64,000 nucleotides of DNA from Bacillota bacterium. GTDB taxonomy: Bacteria > Bacillota > Sulfobacillia > JAMCWA01. Position numbers and translations under genes: made by a program. Positions 57,611-64,000 of this stretch are shown in pieces; the first letter of the stretch is position 1, and every line of letters begins with the position of its first letter. The notes under the pieces were generated by a model. The model worked only from the letters and a program-made list of their open reading frames with translations, made no database searches and was not told the DNA's origin. The stretch is from NCBI GenBank assembly GCA_023475165.1, contig JAMCWA010000099.1, positions 1 through 64,000 of the forward strand, read 5' to 3'.

Positions 57611-58372
57611 ATGCAGATCAACCCGGGAACCTGTACTGGATGTGGCCTTTGTTTGCCCTACTGCCCGGTCGGTGCAATCCACCTTGTGGGACTGGAGGAA
57701 GCCAAACCCCCTCGGGCTCCCCGCCGCAAGGCCTGCATTGATCTGGAAGCCTGCACTGAGTGTGGAACCTGCGGCCGCCAATACATCGTACGTTGCCCCA
57801 CTAATTCCATTCAGGAAGACCTGGATATCCTGGACGGCCCCCGCTCCATCAGAAAGTACTTCAGCGACCCGACCACCACCCATAAGCTTACCCGGGTCCC
57901 TGGACGGGGTACGGAAGAAGTCAAGACCAACGACGTTACCGGTCGGTTCCCCCGGGGGAAAGTTGGGCTGGCCATAGAGGTTGGCCGTCCCATCCTGGCC
58001 ACCAGTTTTCGTGACGTGGAAAAGATCACCATGGCCCTGGCCGGGGTGGGCGTCTCCTTTGAAGAAAACAATCCCCTTACCCACCTCATGGAGGATCGTC
58101 AACGGGGCACCTTCCCCGCGCCAGCAAAAGCGGCCCGCGTCAACTCTGCCATCATAGAGTTTACGGTACCGGAAGCCGAGTTGGAGGACGTGCTCCAAGT
58201 CATTGCCGTGGTGAGCCGGGAGATTGAAACCGTCTTTTCTTTGGATCTGGTGACCAGTTTCGCCAGGGATGGTTCCCTCCCTCTTCTCACCACTCTCGAA
58301 AAACTGGGCGTTTGTTACCGACCCAACGCCAAGATAAACTTGGGTTTGGGACGGCCTCCGGCTCAGGGGTGA
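57611..58372 (+). CDS. Ferredoxin-domain protein of unknown function
   Basis: This 253-residue protein opens with CTGCGLCLPYCPVGAI, a complete [4Fe-4S] motif. A second cysteine group follows, CIDLEACTECGTCGRQYIVRCP. The rest (about 80-253) has no family I can name; it includes KTNDVTGRFPRGKVGLAIEVGRP cut by no hydrophobic segment, and two possible ACT-like halves. The ATG follows GGGGGGGG. With the next gene it forms an unknown pair in front of tctCBA, so it may reduce or sense the carboxylate that the transporter brings in. Confidence 0.75.
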   Translation: MQINPGTCTGCGLCLPYCPVGAIHLVGLEEAKPPRAPRRKACIDLEACTECGTCGRQYIVRCPTNSIQEDLDILDGPRSIRKYFSDPTTTHKLTRVPGRGTEEVKTNDVTGRFPRGKVGLAIEVGRPILATSFRDVEKITMALAGVGVSFEENNPLTHLMEDRQRGTFPAPAKAARVNSAIIEFTVPEAELEDVLQVIAVVSREIETVFSLDLVTSFARDGSLPLLTTLEKLGVCYRPNAKINLGLGRPPAQG

Positions 58373-58555
58373 GCATCTCTCGCCGGGCCGGTATGCGGGT
58401 TTGAGCCGTGGCCCGTCAGACCCACTTTTCAGAATCAAGGATGGTGTCAACACCGTCGCCAATCTTCGCCCAGCCCGTGGTGTATGCCCATCCAGCACGA
58501 AACTCCCGAGATCCTCGCCGAGCAGGCTATTCTGGCCACAAAAGGAGCCCGAACC

Positions 58556-59251
58556 ATGACCCACTCTCTGCACCGCCACGGCAGCCGTGAATCCTTGCGC
58601 AATGATTTCGTCTTTTTGGCCACGCCGGCTGCCGGGATCAATCACGAGGGTTCTAAAGAAAAGCTGATCCGGATCCTCGATCTCATCTACCAACTAGGCC
58701 CCGCCAATATCGGCTCCTACGAGACGGGCACCATTCTTGCCGGTGCCACCATTGAGGAGATCAAGGCCCGGCTGGCCGAGGTTCCCCGAGTGCGGACGGC
58801 CTTTTCCAGCCGGGAAAAGGTCAAGGAACTGATCCGCCAGGTTAAGGAAGAGGATCTGGGCCTCTCCATCACCGTCAGCGGTTTGATTGAAGAGGTCCTG
58901 GCCATGGCCCAAGAACTTTCTATCCAACCCCATTCCGTTAATCTCTCCCTGGGTGTCCACGGTCGTACCGCCGACCTGCCCTCGGAGGAAATCCTGGAGT
59001 TTGTCACCATGTGTGGTCACGGCATGATCTCGGCCCGCCTGGTGCAAGACACCATTGACCGGGTCAAGAAGGGTAACTTAACCCCGGAGCAGGCGGCCCG
59101 CCGCATCGCCAGCCCTTGCGTCTGCGGCATCTTCAACCCGGATCGTGCCCGCGAGCTTTTTCAGAAATACGTCCCGTTGCACCGGCATGTCCCTGCGCTC
59201 GCCCCGGAGGGGCCGGCGGCAAGAGACTTGGGGTCCGGCGCTCTGAGTTAA
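58556..59251 (+). CDS. Conserved protein of unknown function with CGHGM and CVCG motifs
   Basis: This 231-residue protein has no signal peptide and no family I can name. Conspicuous segments are MTHSLHRHGS at the start, ATPAAGINHEGS, NIGSYETGTIL, TMCGHGMISARL and ASPCVCGIFNPDRA. The conserved-looking cysteines and histidines suggest metal or Fe-S binding, which is inference. The ATG follows AAAGGAGC; codons upstream in frame lack a site. It stands between the ferredoxin-domain gene and tctC on the same strand, so a shared pathway is likely. Confidence 0.7.
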   Translation: MTHSLHRHGSRESLRNDFVFLATPAAGINHEGSKEKLIRILDLIYQLGPANIGSYETGTILAGATIEEIKARLAEVPRVRTAFSSREKVKELIRQVKEEDLGLSITVSGLIEEVLAMAQELSIQPHSVNLSLGVHGRTADLPSEEILEFVTMCGHGMISARLVQDTIDRVKKGNLTPEQAARRIASPCVCGIFNPDRARELFQKYVPLHRHVPALAPEGPAARDLGSGALS

Positions 59252-59289
59252 GACCGGCAACAAAAAGTAACAAGCGGGAGGGGAGAGAA

Positions 59290-60279
59290 ATGTGGCGGAA
59301 GGTAGCAGCGGTATCCATAGTCCTGGTACTGGTCCTCGGTGTCGGAATCCTTTCCGGGTGTCAGCGAGCGGCGGAAACCAAGAAGACGGCTTATCCCGAG
59401 AAACCGATCGAGTTGGTGGTCCCCTTCTCCCCTGGCGGCGGCAGTGACGTCATGGCCCGTACCATCGCCAAGATCATGGAGCAGGAGAAGATCCTGCCGC
59501 AACCCCTGCTCGTAGTCAACAAGCCCGGCGGCGGTGGAGCCATTGGTTGGACCTATGCCGCCGAAAAGAAGGGCGATCCCTATGTCATCGCCACCGTCAG
59601 CTCAAGTTTTTGGACAACGCCCCTTACCGAAAAGACGCCGGTCAACTACAAGAGCTTTACCCCCATCGCCGGAATCGGCTTGGACGACTTCTTGCTCCTG
59701 GTCAAGGCAGATTCCGCCATCACGGATGTAAAGCAAATGGTGGCCTCAGCCAAGGCCAAACCCAAAAGCCTGAAGATGGGTGGCACCTCTACCAGCGACG
59801 ACCGCGTCGTGACCTCTCTCCTGGAAAAGAAGGCCGGGATCCAGTTTAACTATGTCCCCTTCAAGGGTGGCGGTGATGTCATGACAGCCTTGTTGGGTGG
59901 TCACGTTGACCTGGCCTGGGCCAATCCGGGCGAAGCCCTGGCCCAAATCGAGGCCAAAAAGATCCGTCCCATCGCTTCGGCCAGTCGGGCCCGCCTGAGC
60001 AAGTTCCCCGGCGTACCCACTCTAAAGGAAGCCGGGTTTGAAGTGGTTTTCCAACAGCGGCGCGGCATCGTTGCCCCCCTGGGGATACCGGAAGAGGCGG
60101 TCAAGGTCCTGGAGGCAGCCTTCCGAAAACTCTCCGAGACCACTGCCTGGAAGAAGGACTATTTGGAGAAGAATCTCATCACTCCCGAATTCATGGGTTC
60201 CAAGGACTTCGGCCAGGCCCTGGAAGAGAGGAATGAGACTTATAAGACCGTGTACAAAGATCTAGGCGTCATTAAGTAA
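59290..60279 (+). CDS. tctC: Tripartite tricarboxylate transporter substrate-binding lipoprotein
   Basis: This extracellular binding protein has 329 residues. The signal peptide ends in the lipobox LSGC (Cys24), so it is membrane-anchored. The Bug/TctC pattern is clear: YPEKPIELVVPFSPGGGSDVMAR, VVNKPGGGGAIGW and SPLG-type VAPLGIPEEAV near the end. The ATG follows GGGAGGGGAGAG. The ligand may be a tricarboxylate, another organic acid or a phthalate-like compound. tctB and tctA follow, with a family A fragment in the gap. Confidence 0.93.
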   Translation: MWRKVAAVSIVLVLVLGVGILSGCQRAAETKKTAYPEKPIELVVPFSPGGGSDVMARTIAKIMEQEKILPQPLLVVNKPGGGGAIGWTYAAEKKGDPYVIATVSSSFWTTPLTEKTPVNYKSFTPIAGIGLDDFLLLVKADSAITDVKQMVASAKAKPKSLKMGGTSTSDDRVVTSLLEKKAGIQFNYVPFKGGGDVMTALLGGHVDLAWANPGEALAQIEAKKIRPIASASRARLSKFPGVPTLKEAGFEVVFQQRRGIVAPLGIPEEAVKVLEAAFRKLSETTAWKKDYLEKNLITPEFMGSKDFGQALEERNETYKTVYKDLGVIK

Positions 60280-60310
60280 GGCTGTTGGCACCGACCGGCC
60301 AGGAGAGTTC

Positions 60311-60346
60311 CTGCCAGCAGATGGGTGTTTTTCAGCGGTCTCCTAG
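60311..60346 (+). repeat. Family A right-end fragment between tctC and tctB
   Basis: CTGCCAGCAGATGGGTG and TTTTTCAGCGGTCTCCTAG match the right end of family A; the left end is missing. Confidence 0.75.
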
Positions 60347-60428
60347 CCCAATATGCCCCTCTGGCTTCTAAAGCGGGCGTTGGCTGAGCTCTGTCAGTTC
60401 TTGTCAGCCGGTCTGCGGGAGAAAAAAC

Positions 60429-60872
60429 ATGGCTAGAGCCAATCTCTACTTCCGTCTTTTCCTTCTACTCCTGGCGGCAGTCTCCTTTACTGCCGCCAGG
60501 ATGCTGGTTTACTGGAAGGAGGGCGTGCCAGGCCCAGGCTTTTTCCCCCTTTGGCTTAGCCTGCTCCTGGCTCTGCTGACAGCGGTCAGCCTCCTGACAG
60601 GAAAGTTCCCCCGCGGAGTTCCTTTTCTGAAACCTCCGGCCGTCAGGAGGGTAGCAGTCACCTCCGGGCTCACCCTCCTGGCCACTCTCCTCATCCCCTG
60701 GTTGGGTATGCTGCCGGTAATCGGCCTCTACCTGGCCGGGATGTCCTTCATCTTGGGCGGGGTGCGACGTCGGACGGCTCTTTTGACCGCCCTCCTGGTT
60801 CCCATCGGTATCTACTATCTCTTCGAGGTATGGCTGGGGGTACCGTTGCCCGTAGGTTTCTTGGGGTTTTAA
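60429..60872 (+). CDS. tctB: Tripartite tricarboxylate transporter small membrane subunit
   Basis: This 147-residue protein with about four hydrophobic helices fits TctB in size, hydrophobicity and position between tctC and tctA. The GVPGPGFFPLWLSLLLALLT loop is typical of the family. The ATG is preceded by CGGGAG. Sequence conservation in this family is low, so position weighs heavily. Confidence 0.85.
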   Translation: MARANLYFRLFLLLLAAVSFTAARMLVYWKEGVPGPGFFPLWLSLLLALLTAVSLLTGKFPRGVPFLKPPAVRRVAVTSGLTLLATLLIPWLGMLPVIGLYLAGMSFILGGVRRRTALLTALLVPIGIYYLFEVWLGVPLPVGFLGF

Positions 60873-60924
60873 AGCGGAAAGCGTTACTTGGCCCATAGGT
60901 TGAAAGCACTTGCGGGGGGTAAAG

Positions 60925-62427
60925 ATGGAGACTCTTTCCAACCTGCTCCACGGCTTCGCCGTTGCCCTGATTCCGACCAATCTGTTGTCTTGCCTGGTGG
61001 GAGTGGCTATGGGTACCATCATCGGCGCCCTCCCCGGAATTGGGCCCTCCGCCGGTGTGGCCATTCTTTTGCCCCTGACCTTCGGGGCTAATCCCACTAC
61101 GGCCATGATCATGCTGGCTGGGATATACTACGGAGCCATGTACGGTGGAACCATCACCTCTGTATTGATCAATACACCCGGTGAGTCTTCCTCGGTCATG
61201 ACCACCCTGGATGGCTATCAGATGGCCCGTCAGGGCCGCGCCGGTGTGGCTCTAGGGATAGCGGCCCTGGGTTCCTTCTTCGCCGGAAGTATGGGGGTTG
61301 CCCTCCTCATGTTCTTCTCCCCCCTGTTGGCCGACTTCGCCCTCACCTTTGGCCCGCCGGAGTATTTCGCCTTGATGGTCTTGGGGTTTACCGCCCTGGC
61401 CGGTTTATCTGGCACATCCCCGCTAAAAGGTCTCATCTCCGTCCTGCTGGGGCTGCTCATAGCCACTGTTGGACTGGACGTCATGACCGGAACCTCTCGT
61501 CTTACTTTCGGTCGTCTGGAGCTCTTAAGCGGAATCGACTTCTTACCAGTGGCCATGGGGCTCTTCGGCCTGGCCGAAGTACTGGTCGGAGTGGAAAAAC
61601 CTGGCGGTTTTTCCATTGATAAGGCCGACCTGAGCCTCTCCAAGGTTTTCCCCAGGCTGGCCGATTGGCGTCAATCGCGTTGGCCCATCCTGCGCGGTTC
61701 CCTGCTGGGGTTCATTATTGGCGTCCTGCCAGGGGCAGGGGCGACTATCGCCTCCTTCATTTCCTACGCCCTGGAGAAACGCCTGGCCAAAGAGCCGGAA
61801 CGTTTCGGCCGTGGTGCCATTGAAGGGGTGGCCGGTCCAGAGTCGGCCAACAACGCCGCCTCCGCCGGGGCCATGGTTCCCCTTCTGACCCTGGGAGTCC
61901 CCGGCTCCGCCACCACCGCCATCATGATGGGTGCCTTGATGATGTATGGGCTGCGCCCCGGCCCCCTCCTCTTTACCCAGAACCCGGATTTCGTCTGGGG
62001 CCTCATCGCCAGTATGTACATTGGCAATATCCTTCTCGTGCTCATGAACATCCTCATGATCCCCAGCTTCGTCCAGATCCTCCGCATTCCCAGCGCGCTG
62101 CTCTTGCCCCTCATCGTCGTCTTCTGTGTGGTAGGGGTGTACGGCCTGCAAAACAGCCTCTTCGATGTCTGGTTGATGATTTTCTTCGGTCTGCTGGGTT
62201 ACGCCATGAAAAAGTTGGATTTCCCCACCGCGCCTCTGGTCCTGGCCCTGGTCCTGGGGGAAATGCTGGAGACAGCCTTCCGGCAATCCCTGACTATGTC
62301 CCTGGGCTCACCGGCCGTTTTCCTGGAACAGCCCATCTCCGCCACTCTGCTCACCCTGAGCCTTCTGGTTTTCCTTTATCCCCTTCTCGCCTCCCTCTGG
62401 AAGGGGCTCGCCCGCGGAACCAGGTAA
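60925..62427 (+). CDS. tctA: Tripartite tricarboxylate transporter large membrane subunit
   Basis: This carrier subunit of 500 residues has 11-12 hydrophobic segments. GTIIGALPGIGPSAGVAILLPLTF and YYGAMYGGTITSVLINTPGE are the TctA signatures in the first half. GSLLGFIIGVLPGAGATIASF and ESANNAASAGAMVPLLTLGVPGS repeat them in the second half. The ATG follows GGGGGG. Its last 77 bases overlap the end of the convergent MFS gene, so antisense pairing is possible. Confidence 0.94.
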   Translation: METLSNLLHGFAVALIPTNLLSCLVGVAMGTIIGALPGIGPSAGVAILLPLTFGANPTTAMIMLAGIYYGAMYGGTITSVLINTPGESSSVMTTLDGYQMARQGRAGVALGIAALGSFFAGSMGVALLMFFSPLLADFALTFGPPEYFALMVLGFTALAGLSGTSPLKGLISVLLGLLIATVGLDVMTGTSRLTFGRLELLSGIDFLPVAMGLFGLAEVLVGVEKPGGFSIDKADLSLSKVFPRLADWRQSRWPILRGSLLGFIIGVLPGAGATIASFISYALEKRLAKEPERFGRGAIEGVAGPESANNAASAGAMVPLLTLGVPGSATTAIMMGALMMYGLRPGPLLFTQNPDFVWGLIASMYIGNILLVLMNILMIPSFVQILRIPSALLLPLIVVFCVVGVYGLQNSLFDVWLMIFFGLLGYAMKKLDFPTAPLVLALVLGEMLETAFRQSLTMSLGSPAVFLEQPISATLLTLSLLVFLYPLLASLWKGLARGTR

Positions 62428-63817
62428 GTTTACTCTGGTACCAGAGAAATCCTGCCCCGATCAACAGCAGCACCGCCATCAGTTGGAAAGGATAGGCCGG
62501 CGCTCGACTGTACAGAACACCCCCCAGGTAGGGAAAGACCATGGCCCCCACCCCGGTGGTCAGGTTGAAAAGGGCGAAGGCCCGTCCGGCCTGCTCGGGC
62601 GGCGCCGTCTCCCCCACGGTGGAATTCATGATCCCGCGGAGAGCATCCCCGGAACCGCGCAGGAAAAAGTTCAGAAACAGCAGGAACAAGGACCCGGGCC
62701 AGAAGACAAAGGCCAGGAGGGTAACCCCATAGGCCAGCATCCCCAGGGGCATGGCCCTCCTCTTGCCAATACGGTCGGCCAGGTGACCGAAGGGAGGGCT
62801 GATGAGCCCGCTGCCCAGGGCGTTGACTGACCCCAAAAGGCCGATCCAGACCTTATCCAATCCGGCCACCTCCTGTAAGAAAGGCGAAGAGAAGGAGGAG
62901 ACCAGGGTCAAAATCCCGACCAGTAAGCCGAAAAAACTCATGGCCGGCAGAAGACGGTGCCAAAGCCCGGGGTCTCCTACAAAGAGGACTATCCAGCGCC
63001 GCATAAAGGACCGCCCTAACCTGTCCGCACCTGGCGTCTTTGGCCAGATCCGGACTTGTTCGGAGCCCGGCTTTCTCACCTCGTGGCCTCCGATAAGGAG
63101 TTCCCAACCTCCCAGAAGCGTCCCCTTAAGCCAGCGGCCACCAATCCTAAATGCCCTCGTCTCTGCAGCATCCTGATCTATCTGAGCGTTCTTGGCACCA
63201 GGTTTCCTTTTTGTCTTACGAAAGCCCTCTTCATCGGCCGCCTCCGGCCCGGTGGAGAAAGACCTTTGCGGCGTCAGGAGAAAGAGAAGGACGGTGGAGG
63301 CGATCATAAAGCCCGTCGCCAGAAAGAAAACCAGCCGCATGCCCCAGGTTTCGGCCAGGTAGCCACCCAGTGCCGGAGACAAGACCATCCCCAGGGGGAA
63401 GGAGGAAAAGACCAGATTGTAGACCCCTGTCAGGCGCTCCCTTTGCGCCGCTCCGGCCACATAAGCCTGGGTCGCCGAATTGCAGAAGAAAGAAAGGAAG
63501 AAAAGGAGAATCCCCGGCACAAGCCACCGCCAATCGCGAGCCAGACCGTAAAGAACGGGAGCCGGTAGGGCTACCAGCCACCCGGCGATCATGACCCCGC
63601 GGCGGTCGAAATGATCGGCCAGGTAACCGCCCGGCAAAGAAGAAAGGGTGGCAATGAAGAAGGCAAAGGAAAAAAGGGATCCCAGGGTAACGGGGGAAGC
63701 CCCCAGTTCCAGGACATAGTTGGGCCAAAGAAAGTTATACAGACCCTGCCCAAAACTCCAGAGGAAAATGGCCCAAAAGAGGAGCTTCAAGTCGCGGTTC
63801 AGATCGCGATAGGACAT
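62351..63817 (-). CDS. Major facilitator superfamily transporter
   Basis: This 488-residue membrane protein has two six-helix halves. The first has GGYLADHFDRRGVMIAGW (motif A); the second has FGHLADRIGKRRAMPLG. The loop between the halves is long and highly charged (about 205-290, rich in Lys, Arg, Gly and Pro). The ATG follows GAGGT; the frame upstream (to 63886) lies in a family A repeat. The substrate is unknown. Confidence 0.88.
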   Translation of the reverse strand: MSYRDLNRDLKLLFWAIFLWSFGQGLYNFLWPNYVLELGASPVTLGSLFSFAFFIATLSSLPGGYLADHFDRRGVMIAGWLVALPAPVLYGLARDWRWLVPGILLFFLSFFCNSATQAYVAGAAQRERLTGVYNLVFSSFPLGMVLSPALGGYLAETWGMRLVFFLATGFMIASTVLLFLLTPQRSFSTGPEAADEEGFRKTKRKPGAKNAQIDQDAAETRAFRIGGRWLKGTLLGGWELLIGGHEVRKPGSEQVRIWPKTPGADRLGRSFMRRWIVLFVGDPGLWHRLLPAMSFFGLLVGILTLVSSFSSPFLQEVAGLDKVWIGLLGSVNALGSGLISPPFGHLADRIGKRRAMPLGMLAYGVTLLAFVFWPGSLFLLFLNFFLRGSGDALRGIMNSTVGETAPPEQAGRAFALFNLTTGVGAMVFPYLGGVLYSRAPAYPFQLMAVLLLIGAGFLWYQSKLTWFRGRAPSRGRREGDKGKPEGSG

Positions 63818-63848
63818 GAATACCTCGCTTTTCGCGGTGGCAGCTATC

Positions 63849-63977
63849 TGAGGAGACCGCTGACAAACTCCTGGCGATTGCACCACAATCCGCCACAGTT
63901 ATGCCCCCCATTTTAGGAAAAGTTCTTCGGCGGATTGCGCCACGATCGGCCGTAGTTGGCACCCCTTTTGGCATAGC
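63849..63977 (+). repeat. Family A-like element with internal direct repeats
   Basis: The left end is TGAGGAGACCGCTGACAAAC. Inside, a unit of about 38 bases is repeated (about 63876-63912 and 63935-63972, sharing GATTGC-CCAC and TATG/TTGGCACCCC). The right end is not recognisable before the window ends. No gene is seen after 63818. Confidence 0.55.
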
Positions 63978-64000
63978 AGGCTGTTGCTGGCCGATGTGCC

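Noticed and set aside
57404..58693. 429-codon minus-strand frame opposite the Fe-S gene
   Set aside because: The plus frame has intact CxxCxxCxxxCP motifs and a ribosome site; the minus frame is an antisense shadow.

Overview
The window looks like chromosome of an anaerobic, spore-forming, probably thermophilic Firmicute of the Moorella/Desulfotomaculum kind. The evidence is a dipicolinate synthase gene (dpaB) next to dapG and dapA, a lysine riboswitch with a Rho-independent terminator, strong Shine-Dalgarno sites with many TTG and GTG starts, a three-piece ferredoxin-type glutamate synthase, Fe-S redox modules, a family 4 uracil-DNA glycosylase, and GC-rich coding sequence. The genus is inferred, not proven.

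Layout. 1-6480 (minus) is an arginine operon argC-argJ-argB-argD-carA with a promoter overlapping two ARG-box-like palindromes. 7098-9347 is a prolyl oligopeptidase. 10068-18495 (plus) is a Crp/Fnr regulator, a DASS-type anion transporter, and an APS-reductase-like AprA/AprB pair followed by QmoB/HdrA-like, HdrC-like and HdrB-like genes. 18456-28427 (minus) holds udg, dnaE, a DUF559 nuclease, mrp and an SH3/AMIN/Amidase_3 cell-wall amidase. 28830-33300 holds a TtcA-like gene and the minus-strand unit lysine riboswitch-dpaB-dapG-dapA. 33590-35339 has gamma and beta subunits of a Na+-pumping decarboxylase. 35349-38992 is the split glutamate synthase. 39296-45568 has a zinc ribbon, two class III aminotransferases, tRNA-Arg(CCG), a fur-family gene with a GDT1 half-transporter, and a cyclic-2,3-diphosphoglycerate-synthetase-like P-loop protein. 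45934-51702 (minus) is hisC, pheA and three tandem M42 peptidases. 51867-57077 has an amino acid permease, a radical SAM/PDZ protein, an acyltransferase and tsaD. 57611-62427 (plus) is an Fe-S protein, a protein of unknown function and the TctC-TctB-TctA transporter. A minus-strand MFS gene follows.

Two gene sets are the best candidates for undescribed biology. One is the transporter-linked Apr-like/QmoB-like/HdrBC module, which has no ATP sulfurylase or QmoA beside it and looks like a soluble electron-transfer chain to a flavoenzyme acting on an imported anion. The other is the two-protein unknown set (ferredoxin-domain protein plus a protein with CGHGM and CVCG motifs) in front of a tripartite tricarboxylate transporter, downstream of a region dense in palindromes.

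The intergenic DNA is unusual. At least four families of short interspersed repeats are present (called A, B, C and D here). Family A has CTAGGAGACYGCTGA inverted ends, like a MITE, and touches or supplies the stop codons of several genes. A 137-base deleted group IIC intron sits directly behind the terminator of one M42 peptidase gene. Several conserved enzymes (DnaE, PheA, CarA, the prolyl oligopeptidase, TsaD) carry in-frame Pro/Gly/Ser-rich insertions that their families normally lack.
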